Origin: Flavobacteriia bacterium
GTDB lineage: Bacteria; Bacteroidota; Bacteroidia; Flavobacteriales_D; Crocinitomicaceae
NCBI GenBank assembly: GCA_947450325.1
Contig: CANFUT010000001.1
Coordinates: forward strand, 62,001-126,000
DNA: 64,000 bases
Reading direction: 5' to 3'
Shown: positions 45,365 through 53,923 of the stretch, piece by piece
How the letters are laid out: every line of letters starts with the position of its first letter
How positions within the stretch are numbered: position 1 is the first letter of the stretch
Notes under the pieces: generated by a model
Seen by the model: the letters and a program-made list of their open reading frames with translations, nothing else
The model's database searches: none
What the model was told of the DNA's origin: nothing
Position numbers and translations under genes: made by a program

Positions 45365-46645
45365 TCAATTTCCACTTAACTTCTCACTGTATTTCTGAAA
45401 CAAATCGGTTTGAGTATTCGTGGTGTCAATCCATTTTCCATTCATCAAAATAGACGTTACCAAATTAGTGCGCATATCTAAAGCATTTCCTTTAGAAACA
45501 AAAAGTGTTGCAATTTTACCTTCTTCGATTGAACCAAATTGCTTTTCCATGCCCATGATTTCGCAAGCACTTAAACTGATCGAGCGAATTGCTTCTTCTT
45601 CTGTCAATCCATAAGCCATCGCAGTTCCTGCAAGGAAAGGTAAATTTCTGGCATTCATCGCTTCCATGTCGCCTTCGTTTTGCAAACAAAATTTTACTCC
45701 AGCAGTTTGCAATAAATAAGGAAGTTTGTATGGCAAATCAACTGCATCTTCTTCCAATTCTGGCAAACTGTGCAAACGTGGAAGCATGACTGGAATTTGT
45801 GCGTCTTTCAATTGTCGTGCGACTAAATATGCATCATAACCGCCCACAATTACTGGAAATGGAATTTCGAAATTGTGCACAAAATCAATGACATCTAACA
45901 ATTGCTGAATGTCGTTTGCATGAAAATAAACCCTTTTATTTCCCAGAAACGTTGCTTTCATAGCTTCAAACCTCAAGTCTAAAGCAGGTTCTTTAGCTTT
46001 CGCGTAGGCTTTCGATAAATTGAAAAATTGTGTCAATTCTTGTCTTTGAACATCGTAATTTTCATTGCGCTTTTTGCTCGCTGGTTCTGCCCACCAACCG
46101 CCACCTTGCATACTTTGCGGCCAGTTTACGTGGATTCCGTCGTCTGTTTTGGCAACTGCGTCTTCCCAGTTCCAGCCGCCCAAATGCATCACACTTGAAG
46201 TTCCTGTAATTTGTCCACTTCTAGGTGTTGCTTGCGTCAATAAAACGCCATTTGTTCGCACAGTTGCAATTACTTTAGATTCTGCGTTGTAAGCAATCAA
46301 TGCGCGCACATGCGGATTGAAAATTCCCACTTCAGCAAAATCTCGCGTTGCTCTAACAGCATCGATTTCTGTCAATCCCAAAGTAGAATTTGGCGCTACA
46401 AATCCAGGATAAATGTGTTGATTTGAAATGTCGATGATGGTGTCCCAATCTTCTTTTTTGAAGGTGTACGCCAATGCATTTTTCACCAAGATGATTTTGT
46501 CGCCTTCAATTCCGACCAAAGATTTTTCAATCACTTTGCCGTTTCCAACATGTAAATAACCATTGATAAACAATTTCTTATTCGCCTTTTGCGCTTGCAC
46601 AGAAACACACAAAAACAACGCTATAATTTGAAAGATAAACTTCAT
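45365..46645 (-). CDS. Amidohydrolase-family periplasmic protein lacking the metal-binding HxH motif
   Basis: 426 residues with a signal peptide (MKFIFQIIALFLCVSVQAQ). The fold features of amidohydrolases are present: an N-terminal beta-sandwich with KLFINGYLHVGNGK, then IYPGFVAPNST (81-90), where active members have GxxDxHxH, and near the end FGSIEEGKIATLFVSKGNALD. The HxH metal ligands are replaced, so it may be inactive or a partner. It lies 28 bp downstream of a double-domain amidohydrolase on the same strand, with a terminator after it. Confidence 0.85.
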   Translation of the reverse strand: MKFIFQIIALFLCVSVQAQKANKKLFINGYLHVGNGKVIEKSLVGIEGDKIILVKNALAYTFKKEDWDTIIDISNQHIYPGFVAPNSTLGLTEIDAVRATRDFAEVGIFNPHVRALIAYNAESKVIATVRTNGVLLTQATPRSGQITGTSSVMHLGGWNWEDAVAKTDDGIHVNWPQSMQGGGWWAEPASKKRNENYDVQRQELTQFFNLSKAYAKAKEPALDLRFEAMKATFLGNKRVYFHANDIQQLLDVIDFVHNFEIPFPVIVGGYDAYLVARQLKDAQIPVMLPRLHSLPELEEDAVDLPYKLPYLLQTAGVKFCLQNEGDMEAMNARNLPFLAGTAMAYGLTEEEAIRSISLSACEIMGMEKQFGSIEEGKIATLFVSKGNALDMRTNLVTSILMNGKWIDTTNTQTDLFQKYSEKLSGN

Positions 46646-46673
46646 TTCTTCAATATTTTAATTCGATAATTTT

Positions 46674-49600
46674 TTAATGCTCGTTGGCGCCTTCACTTCC
46701 TTCTTCGCCGATTGTATTGCAATGAAATTCCTTGCGTTTTTTCTTTTCAAATGTTTTAGTTGGTTCACCTTTTTCATTTGAAATCAACATTTTGGAAATA
46801 ATTCTCGCTTTTTCAGATGCATTTCTGGTACGCAATGTCAAATCTCTTTCAGCATCATATAATATTTCGCCGTCGATGATTGTCTTTTCCACTTTCGCTT
46901 CAATGCTCAAAGGATTGGTTGACCAAATCACAATATCCGCATCTTTTCCGATTTTCAAACTTCCCATTTTGTTGTCTAAATGCAACAATTTGGCTGGATT
47001 CAAAGTCACCATTTTCCAAGCGTCAATCTCAGAAACGCCGCCATATTTCACCGTTTTTGCAGCTTCTTGATTCAATCTTCGTCCCATTTCGGCATCGTCA
47101 GAATTGATTGCTGTCACAATTCCTTGCTGATTCAAAATAGCAGCATTGTACGGAATCGCATCGTTCACTTCAAATTTGTAAGCCCACCAATCTGCGAAAG
47201 TTGAAGCTCCAACTCCATGTTTTTTCATTTTGTCAGCCACTTTATATCCTTCCAAAATGTGGGTAAAAGTATTGATTTTGAATCCCATTGAGTCTGCCAC
47301 GTGCATCAACATGTTGATTTCTGATTGTACATAAGAATGGCAAGTGATGAATCTTTCGCTTTTCAAGATTTCACTCAAAACTTCCAATTCCAAATCAAAT
47401 CTTGGAGCTTGGAAACCTGATTGCGCTCTTTTTTTCTCTGATAGCGACAACCAGTTGATTTTGTCGGCTTGGTATTTTCTCGCGCGTTCAAATCCGTCGT
47501 AAAAAACTTGCTCCACACCCATTCTCGTTTGCGGAAATCTAACAGAATTGTCATCGCCCCAATTGGCTTGTTTCACATTTTCTCCCAAAGCAAATTTGAT
47601 GAATTTAGGCGCATTTGGAATCATCATTTCTTCTGGTGTGTGTCCCCATTTTAATTTGATAAGTGCCGATTGACCGCCGATTGGATTGGCAGATCCGTGC
47701 AACAATTGCGCTGCTGTAACGCCTCCACTCAACTGTCTGTAAATATTGATGTCATCAGACTTCACCACGTCTGCTATGCTTACTTCTGCTGTGATCGATT
47801 GACCGCTTTCATTCACGCCTTTTGAAATAGCAATGTGTGAATGTTCATCGATGATTCCACTGGTAACGTGTTTTCCTGTCGCGTCGATTGTAATAGTGCC
47901 AGCTGGAAGTGTCGGAGTTTCTTTACCAACAAATTTGATTTTTCCGTCCACAACCAACACATTTCCTTTTTCTACAATTCCCTCAGCTTCATTCGTCCAA
48001 AGCGTCGCGTTTTGAATGAATATTGTTTGTTTTGTTGGAATAGAATCAAAACCATAAGCCAAATTTGGAAACCATGCTTTGCCCAGCGGCAAAGAATCTA
48101 ATTTGAAAGGTTTCTTTTCGTCGGGTTTTTCATTTAACTTATTTCGAATCGCTGTCCATTTGATCCATCTTCCGTCAGGCAAAGTTCCGTCGCCTTCAAA
48201 AACTCCTACTTTGGCGTTCACTTTAGCATGTAAATTAACACTTCCGTCCCATTTTGGATTTTTGGAATTAAATTGAATTGTCAAATCATTTCCGATTAAA
48301 TTTGAAAAGCAATTGGTTGAAATCGTATCAGTTTTTGCGGTTTTTGTGATTGTATCTGTCTTTGTGACCAAAGTTTTGAACTTCACCGCTGGTTTTTCAA
48401 TTGTTCCAGTAATTTCGAAAGGAATTGTTTCTCCGTCAATCAGTGCATTGTATTTTCCTCTAATGTCGTTGGTTTGTTTTTGAACAAGGATATTTTGCTC
48501 ACCCAATAACCAAGATTCCAATAATGTTGCTTCTTGAACGAAAGGATTGTTGTCATAAATCACAAAACTTGCTTTTTTGCCATTTTCCAAGGTTCCAAAT
48601 TCTGCTTGAATTCCCAATAATTCTGCTGGTGCAACGGTCAAAGCGCGCAAAGCTTCTTCAGCTGTTAGTCCTCTAGAAATTGCTTTTTGTATGTTTTTCC
48701 AGAAATCCGCTGGCGTAGCATTTCCTGTTGCCGATAAAATGATGTTGATCCCTTCTTTGCGCAACAAATAAGGATTCGAAGGCGCCAATTCCCAATTTTT
48801 TAAATCACTTAATGGAATTTGCTTCGCGATATAAGGATCTTTGACTTCGAATGCGTCTGGGAAATTAATTGGTAAAACAAGTGTTCCGTTTAATTTTTTC
48901 AATGCAGGAATGATTTCGTATTCATTTCCAGAACCGATATATGCGAAATTCAAGTTAAATTCTTTGCCGATTTTTGCTACACGTAAAATTTCCAATTTGT
49001 CATCTGTTTGAAAAAACAAAGGCAATTTCATTTGTGCAGATAAAGCTTCAAGCGATAAATTCAATTCTTTATTTTGATTGCTTTGATACCATTTTTGGTC
49101 GTAGAATGTTTGTCTTATCAGCGCAATACTTCCCATTTGTGAAGAAGGATACGTTTGACTAGAATTTCCATTTTTGAATGAAAAATACGCTGCTGATTCA
49201 CTTTTCAAGATTTGTTTGTTGTAATTCGATTTACCCAAAGAAACCAAAGTTCCCGTTCCGCGCATGATTCCGTCGTTTATGTGCGTTGAAACCATTCCAA
49301 AACCCATTTGCAACCATTGTTTGCATTTTTCTTCGTCAAAAGTATAAGAATCAACTGCATTCACTTCAGGATGAATCGTTTCATTCCAATGATAAGCGCC
49401 TTTTTTGGAAGTTTCCAATTGAGGAGAATTCCCGTGTCTTCTTCCCGTTGGAGCAGGTAAACCCAAATTGGTATTGGTTTCAATGAAAGCTGGCATGATC
49501 GTTTTTCCATCACAATCAATCACCACAGCTTCTTGTGGAATTTTGACCGTTTTACCCGTTTCGACAATCTTATCGTCCTTGATTAAGATGGTGCCTTTTT

Positions 49601-49748
49601 CAATTTTAACAGTTGGAGAAACGTAAATTGTGGCGTTTGTCAGAGCATAATAGCTTGCTCTCGATTGCGCTGTACCATTTTTTGGAGAAAGTTCTTGCGC
49701 GCTGACACAAAAGGAGAAGCATAGAAATAGAAGAATAATTATTCTCAT
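46674..49748 (-). CDS. Double-domain amidohydrolase, periplasmic
   Basis: 1024 residues: a signal peptide (about 1-17), a first amidohydrolase-like domain (about 35-430) without HxH (PAFIETNTN at 86-94), a linker, and a second domain (about 575-1000) with intact ligands His636 and His638 in IDEHSHIA, plus later histidines and SDDAEMGRR. Bacteroidota carry this protein next to a single-domain, HxH-less paralog, as here. It presumably hydrolyses a cyclic amide or peptide-like substrate in the periplasm; the substrate is unknown. Confidence 0.88.
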   Translation of the reverse strand: MRIIILLFLCFSFCVSAQELSPKNGTAQSRASYYALTNATIYVSPTVKIEKGTILIKDDKIVETGKTVKIPQEAVVIDCDGKTIMPAFIETNTNLGLPAPTGRRHGNSPQLETSKKGAYHWNETIHPEVNAVDSYTFDEEKCKQWLQMGFGMVSTHINDGIMRGTGTLVSLGKSNYNKQILKSESAAYFSFKNGNSSQTYPSSQMGSIALIRQTFYDQKWYQSNQNKELNLSLEALSAQMKLPLFFQTDDKLEILRVAKIGKEFNLNFAYIGSGNEYEIIPALKKLNGTLVLPINFPDAFEVKDPYIAKQIPLSDLKNWELAPSNPYLLRKEGINIILSATGNATPADFWKNIQKAISRGLTAEEALRALTVAPAELLGIQAEFGTLENGKKASFVIYDNNPFVQEATLLESWLLGEQNILVQKQTNDIRGKYNALIDGETIPFEITGTIEKPAVKFKTLVTKTDTITKTAKTDTISTNCFSNLIGNDLTIQFNSKNPKWDGSVNLHAKVNAKVGVFEGDGTLPDGRWIKWTAIRNKLNEKPDEKKPFKLDSLPLGKAWFPNLAYGFDSIPTKQTIFIQNATLWTNEAEGIVEKGNVLVVDGKIKFVGKETPTLPAGTITIDATGKHVTSGIIDEHSHIAISKGVNESGQSITAEVSIADVVKSDDINIYRQLSGGVTAAQLLHGSANPIGGQSALIKLKWGHTPEEMMIPNAPKFIKFALGENVKQANWGDDNSVRFPQTRMGVEQVFYDGFERARKYQADKINWLSLSEKKRAQSGFQAPRFDLELEVLSEILKSERFITCHSYVQSEINMLMHVADSMGFKINTFTHILEGYKVADKMKKHGVGASTFADWWAYKFEVNDAIPYNAAILNQQGIVTAINSDDAEMGRRLNQEAAKTVKYGGVSEIDAWKMVTLNPAKLLHLDNKMGSLKIGKDADIVIWSTNPLSIEAKVEKTIIDGEILYDAERDLTLRTRNASEKARIISKMLISNEKGEPTKTFEKKKRKEFHCNTIGEEGSEGANEH

Positions 49749-49869
49749 AAGAAGTGTTTTATGGCTGTGAATTTAATTAAAATTCAAAACATAGCAGTTT
49801 TATGTTTTTGACGATACGTGAAATTAATTACTTGTATGAAAATCAATTATTTGGAGTGGATTTTTCATT

Positions 49870-49920
49870 TCCCCCTTTGGAGGGGATTAACTGCGTAGCT
49901 GCCTTTGGCGGTAAGGGGGA
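49870..49920. repeat. C-rich palindromic element, second copy
   Basis: Outer arms TCCCCCTT (49870-49877) and AAGGGGGA (49913-49920), plus an inner CCCC-TTTGGA-GGGG. The outer arms match the element at 23276-23330. The open frame across it is composed of repeat sequence and is not a gene. Confidence 0.5.
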
Positions 49921-50034
49921 GGATTCATTTTCAAGGCATTATAGTTTTTTTTGCAATTTTCCTAATTATAAGTTTTGGATGCTTGATTTTTAAATTTAGT
50001 TTTCAAAGATGAAAAACATAGGAGATTTTAAAAT

Positions 50035-50350
50035 GTCATCCCTACGGGACGATAACTTTGCGGGGTTGTATTTTTTACCCATATTTCGTGCCTGACGGCA
50101 CTTTTTGTTTTCATAACTAGTTATCGATCATTTTAAAACCTGAAAACTGCGGCATTTCATCCCCTTTGTGATGAAATACCTGTAAAAACTATTACCTTCG
50201 AAGGAACGCGTCCCGATAGGAATGAAATATGGATAATAATAATGTCTCACGAACGAAATCGTCGCGCTGGAGACGAAATCTTTGTGTCATGTCGTCTCCA
50301 CGAGATGAAAGTTAGTTGGAGTGTGGTTTTTTACCCACATCTTGTCTCTA
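50035..50350. repeat. Block of hairpin-type intergenic repeats (mosaic repeat copy C)
   Basis: Several stem-loops in series: CATCCC-TAC-GGGAC (around 50040), GTGCC-TGAC-GGCAC (50088-50101), ATTTCATC / GATGAAAT (50154-50177) and GGAGACGA / TCGTCTCC (50269-50299). A direct repeat TTTTTTACCCA-AT--GT--CT occurs at 50071 and 50327. The stretch 50077-50101 closely matches 57537-57561. The module resembles Bacteroidota REP-like intergenic repeats. Confidence 0.6.
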
Positions 50351-50448
50351 AATACACATTTTGTGATTTTCCGAACTTATTTATTTAAATTTATTCTAAA
50401 TAATAAAAGGAATCCAAAACGAAAATCGATAATATCATTAACATTCGG

Positions 50449-50456
50449 TATTTTTG
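50449..50456 (+). promoter_or_regulatory. -7 promoter element TATTTTTG
   Basis: A perfect TAnnTTTG 18 bp upstream of the ATG at 50475. The in-frame TTG at 50454 lies within it and is not a start. Confidence 0.5.
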
Positions 50457-50474
50457 TGTTCAAACAAACAAATT

Positions 50475-50909
50475 ATGGAAATTTTAAGACACGCTCATTC
50501 AGGTTTACGTTGGGTTGCTTTGTTGTTATTGGTTATAGCAATTTTCAACGCTTTATCGTCAAAGGGAAAAGGGAAATATGAGAAAAAAGACAAAATGCTG
50601 AATTTATTCGCGATGATCTTTTTGCATATCCAATTGCTCATTGGATTGGTTCTATATTTCACCAGTTCAAAAGTAAACTTCATGGAAGGATGGATGAAAA
50701 TGAAAGCATATCGATTTTTCGGTTTAGAGCATTTATTAATCATGATTATCGCCATCGCTGTGATTACAATTGGTAGAAAGAAAGCAGAAAATGCATCAAA
50801 TATTGCTGTAAAACATGGAACAATTGTAAAATGGTTTACCATCGGATTGATTTTAATTTTGGCTGGAATTCCTTGGCCATTTAGAGGATTTGGAACAGGA
50901 TGGTTTTAA
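50475..50909 (+). CDS. Four-helix membrane protein, cytochrome b-like
   Basis: 144 residues from the ATG at 50475, with four hydrophobic segments (ALLLLVIAIFNAL, LFAMIFLHIQLLIGLVLYF, LEHLLIMIIAIAVITIG, TIGLILILAGIPW). Histidines sit at or near helix ends (RHAHSGLRW, FLHIQL, LEHLLIM, KHGTIV), a pattern that could bind haem. The next gene, a cytochrome c lipoprotein, overlaps its end by 10 bp. Together they suggest a small electron-transfer unit, but haem binding is an inference. Confidence 0.7.
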   Translation: MEILRHAHSGLRWVALLLLVIAIFNALSSKGKGKYEKKDKMLNLFAMIFLHIQLLIGLVLYFTSSKVNFMEGWMKMKAYRFFGLEHLLIMIIAIAVITIGRKKAENASNIAVKHGTIVKWFTIGLILILAGIPWPFRGFGTGWF

Positions 50910-51229
50910 GATTTTTTGCCATTGGAATCTTACTTTTCCTAGCCAGCTGCGGTTCTGGAGAAGTGAAATCAATTGAAAACACAGAAGATGTTGCTTCAGT
51001 TGAACCTAAATCGCTTTACATTTTACATTGTGAAGCGTGTCATGGATTGGACGGCAAAAAAGGAAGTTCCGGCGCTGCTAATTTGGCAATCAGTAAATTT
51101 TCAGACGCTGAAATTAAAAATGTCATTTCTAACGGAAACGAAAAAGGAATGATGCCCTACAAGGATATTATCACCAATGAAAAAGACCTGAATGGTTTGG
51201 TTGAATTTGTTAAAACCCTAAGAAAATAG
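50900..51229 (+). CDS. Mono-haem cytochrome c lipoprotein
   Basis: 109 residues. A lipoprotein signal (lipobox LASC, Cys17) is followed by a class I cytochrome c: haem attachment CEACH (Cys44, Cys47, His48) and distal methionine in KGMMPYKD (Met84 or Met85). It probably sits on the periplasmic face of a membrane and passes electrons. It overlaps the cytochrome b-like gene by 10 bp and is directly followed, with no gap, by hflX. Confidence 0.88.
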   Translation: MVLRFFAIGILLFLASCGSGEVKSIENTEDVASVEPKSLYILHCEACHGLDGKKGSSGAANLAISKFSDAEIKNVISNGNEKGMMPYKDIITNEKDLNGLVEFVKTLRK

Positions 51230-52429
51230 ATGGAAGAAGGACATGTAATGGTTGATGCGGTAGAAGAAACGTGTGTTCTTGTGGGCATCATCACGCAATC
51301 TATTTCTGAGGAACAAGCCAACGAATACCTAGATGAATTGGAATTTTTGGCTGAAACGGCTGGTGCAACTACGCAACGAAAATTTTTGCAAAAAATGCCC
51401 ATCGCCAATCCAAAAACCTTCGTTGGAAAAGGAAAATTAGAAGAAATTCGCGAATATGTGAAAGCGAAAGACATCGAATTGGTCATTTTTGACGACGAAC
51501 TTTCGCCTTCTCAATTGCGCAACATCGAACGCACCTTGGAATGCAAAATCTTGGATCGAAACATTTTGATTCTCGATATTTTCGCCAGCCGTGCGCGAAC
51601 ATCTCATGCCAAAACGCAAGTTGAATTGGCACAATTGCAATACATGTTGCCCCGTTTGACCAGAATGTGGACCCACTTGGAACGTCAAAAAGGAGGAATT
51701 GGATTGCGCGGACCGGGAGAATCTCAAATCGAAACTGACCGTCGAATCATCCAAACAAGAATTGCGTTGATGCGCGAAAAATTGAAAGACATTGACAAAC
51801 AAATGTCGATTCAGCGGGGAAACAGAGGGCAATTGGTGCGGGTTGCTTTGGTGGGTTATACGAATGTCGGCAAAAGTACTTTGATGAATTTACTGAGTAA
51901 ATCTGAAGTTTTTGCTGAAAATAAACTTTTCGCGACGCTCGACACAACCGTACGCAAAGTGGTTATCGAAAATTTACCATTTCTCTTGACCGACACCGTT
52001 GGATTTATCAGAAAATTGCCACATCAGTTGGTGGAATCTTTCAAATCGACTTTAGATGAAGTGCGTGAAGCAGATTTATTGATTCACGTCATTGACATTT
52101 CACATTCAACTTTCGAAGATCAATACCACGTGGTGAACGAAACCTTGGCAGAAATCGACAAAACCGAAAAACCAGTGATTTTGGTTTTCAATAAAATCGA
52201 CGCATTCGAATACATCGAAAAAGACGAAGACGATTTATCTCCACGAACTGCAGAAAATATCTCTTTGGACGAATTGAAACGCACTTGGATGTCGAAAATG
52301 AACAACAAAAATTGCGTTTTCATCTCAGCCGAAAACAAAGAAAATATTGAAGATTTGAAAAGTGTGATTTACGAAGAAGTAAAACGCATTTTTCAAATTA
52401 GGTATCCTTACAACCACTTTTTGTTTTAG
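51230..52429 (+). CDS. hflX: Ribosome-associated GTPase HflX
   Basis: 399 residues in the HflX order: an N-terminal HflX domain (about 1-190; VFDDELSPSQLRNIE, GGIGLRGPGESQIETDRR) and a G domain with G1 GYTNVGKST, G3 DTVGFI and G4 NKID. HflX rescues stalled or heat-damaged ribosomes. It starts directly after the stop of the cytochrome c gene. It is convergent with the small gene at 52447, with AT-rich sequence between. Confidence 0.95.
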   Translation: MEEGHVMVDAVEETCVLVGIITQSISEEQANEYLDELEFLAETAGATTQRKFLQKMPIANPKTFVGKGKLEEIREYVKAKDIELVIFDDELSPSQLRNIERTLECKILDRNILILDIFASRARTSHAKTQVELAQLQYMLPRLTRMWTHLERQKGGIGLRGPGESQIETDRRIIQTRIALMREKLKDIDKQMSIQRGNRGQLVRVALVGYTNVGKSTLMNLLSKSEVFAENKLFATLDTTVRKVVIENLPFLLTDTVGFIRKLPHQLVESFKSTLDEVREADLLIHVIDISHSTFEDQYHVVNETLAEIDKTEKPVILVFNKIDAFEYIEKDEDDLSPRTAENISLDELKRTWMSKMNNKNCVFISAENKENIEDLKSVIYEEVKRIFQIRYPYNHFLF

Positions 52430-52446
52430 GAAGAGAATAAATATTT

Positions 52447-52791
52447 TTAAAAAAATATAAATCTGTTCTTTTTATGCTGATTATAAGCTATCAGAGAATT
52501 TTTTATTTTTTCGACTTCTTTTTTTCTCAAACAAAATACTTTTGAATTGCAGCCAGTTGAATTTATTTCAATGTCAGCTCCAAAAAAGTGTTGTTTGATT
52601 TCCACTTTTCTAATGTATCTAAAGGAATGAACATTTTCAATAAATCCAACTAAATACCAATTTTTTTTCTTTACTGTAAATGTTTCTTTCTGAAAATCGA
52701 TACAAATAAACCATGGTGTTAAAATACTTTCAACTTTTCCATTTAGAAAAAGAAATATGACGTTCGAGCAAAAGTTGATTTTATCCTGCAT
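52447..52791 (-). CDS. Small basic protein of unknown function, coupled to an SH3 membrane protein
   Basis: 114 residues, rich in Lys, Phe and Ile, with several short beta strands (ESILTPWFICIDFQKETFTV) and ending in a Lys/Asn-rich tail. It has no signal peptide and no recognised domain; the beta pattern could be a PH-like barrel. Its ATG shares one base with the stop of the upstream SH3 gene (TAATG), so translation is coupled. Codon use looks more A/T-rich than the neighbours, suggesting an accessory gene. Confidence 0.6.
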   Translation of the reverse strand: MQDKINFCSNVIFLFLNGKVESILTPWFICIDFQKETFTVKKKNWYLVGFIENVHSFRYIRKVEIKQHFFGADIEINSTGCNSKVFCLRKKEVEKIKNSLIAYNQHKKNRFIFF

Positions 52792-53312
52792 TAATGAAAG
52801 ATACTTATTATTCCACCAATGAAGCCTGTCAATAATGAAATTACAGCCGCATATATAGCAAGTTTGAAAGTTGAAAAATGACTCATTTTTCCTTCCCTGT
52901 AACCTTTTTTAAATCGTGCATCTGGTCTCCTTAGTTTATAAGTAATAAATGCCCCAACAATTATAAAAATTAGTAGAAATGTTCTGTAAAACACATATTT
53001 AAAACCTGCAACAAAACCTATTTGATCTTTAAATTCCTTCTTTGGCTCCTCAATACTATCTTTATCTTCAAATGCAATTTTAGTACGATAGGAACTAGAA
53101 ACATAACCATTATAGCTTTTATATCTAACATTTGCCCAACCATTCTCTATATTTGAAATTTGAACAGTATCTCCAGTGTTTAAAATAGTTATTGGACTTG
53201 AATTAATTGTTGGACTCTCTCGTAAATTTAAATTCGTATTAGTCACTGCATAATCGACATTTGAAAATGTTACAAATATTAAAAAAATTGTTGTTATGAA
53301 TTTAATTGACAT
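52791..53312 (-). CDS. SH3-domain membrane protein
   Basis: 173 residues: an N-terminal signal or anchor segment (about 3-20), a bacterial SH3 domain (about 22-80; NLNLRESPTINSSPITILNTGDTVQI ... GWANVRYKSYNGYVSSSY), a charged linker, and two membrane segments (about 103-125 and 147-168). SH3b domains often bind cell-wall peptides. It is paired with the small basic protein and divergent from an XRE-type regulator, with 167 bp between. The function is unknown. Confidence 0.8.
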   Translation of the reverse strand: MSIKFITTIFLIFVTFSNVDYAVTNTNLNLRESPTINSSPITILNTGDTVQISNIENGWANVRYKSYNGYVSSSYRTKIAFEDKDSIEEPKKEFKDQIGFVAGFKYVFYRTFLLIFIIVGAFITYKLRRPDARFKKGYREGKMSHFSTFKLAIYAAVISLLTGFIGGIISIFH

Positions 53313-53479
53313 TGATATCTTAAATTTAAATTGAAAAATGCATCATCGATTGGCTCAGAAAAATATAAAGGTGTTTTTAGAACGTAAATATTATCTCTTG
53401 CAATCACAAAATTATTTAATAATCAAACAACTTTTTGAAAATAAATTCCTAACTTAGGCGTTATAAAACTATTTTAGGC

Positions 53480-53833
53480 ATGACAAATCAAGCACTCGGA
53501 GAAAACATTCGAAAAATAAGAGAATTAAAAGGATTTTCTCAGCAAAATTTAGCTGATGAAATTAAAGTCGATCAAAAGACAATTAGCCGCATCGAAAATG
53601 GTGAATTATCTCCTAAATTTGATATTATAGTAGCGATTTCGAAAATACTATCCGTAAGCTTAAGTCAACTACTCTCTTTTAATGAAAATATGATTTTTAA
53701 TAATTATAATCAATATCAACAGGGAGGTAAATTTGTGGCGTATAATAATACTGAAATTGAGAAAATAGAAGAGTTATATAAACTTTTACTTTCCGAGAAA
53801 GACGAAATCATTGCTCTTCTTAAAAAGAACTAA
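53480..53833 (+). CDS. XRE-family helix-turn-helix regulator
   Basis: 117 residues. The N-terminal XRE domain (about 1-65) has the pattern LGENIRKIRELKGFSQQNLA ... KTISRIENGELSP. A linker rich in Asn, Tyr and Gln follows, then a C-terminal amphipathic helix (EIEKIEELYKLLLSEKDEIIALL) that may be a coiled coil for dimerisation. Its neighbour on the opposite strand, the SH3 membrane protein, shares the intergenic region, so it may be a target. A short palindrome CCTAA-C-TTAGG lies at 53448-53458. Confidence 0.85.
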   Translation: MTNQALGENIRKIRELKGFSQQNLADEIKVDQKTISRIENGELSPKFDIIVAISKILSVSLSQLLSFNENMIFNNYNQYQQGGKFVAYNNTEIEKIEELYKLLLSEKDEIIALLKKN

Positions 53834-53892
53834 GTACTATCTTTTAATTTCAAACAAGGTGTTTTTATGGTTCTCCTATGATAACTTATTAC

Positions 53893-53900
53893 TAGTTTTG
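53893..53900 (+). promoter_or_regulatory. -7 promoter element TAGTTTTG
   Basis: A perfect TAnnTTTG 23 bp upstream of the E1 fusion gene. Confidence 0.5.
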
Positions 53901-53923
53901 TACTTTGAAAAAAATGTAAATTC

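Larger units (their letters stand above)
49749..50474. other. Gene-free intergenic region filled with repeats
   Basis: 726 bases between the amidohydrolase (minus) and the cytochrome-like gene (plus). The left part holds the C-rich palindrome, the middle holds the hairpin block, and the right end holds a promoter. I see no convincing gene, tRNA or transposase. Confidence 0.6.

Noticed and set aside
49802-49993. Open frame of 63 codons in the repeat-rich intergenic region
   Set aside because: It is made of the C-rich palindrome and flanking AT-rich DNA and has no protein-like features.
49749-50474. Possible CRISPR array
   Set aside because: The repeats are hairpins of unequal spacing and sequence, with no uniform repeat-spacer pattern and no cas genes nearby.
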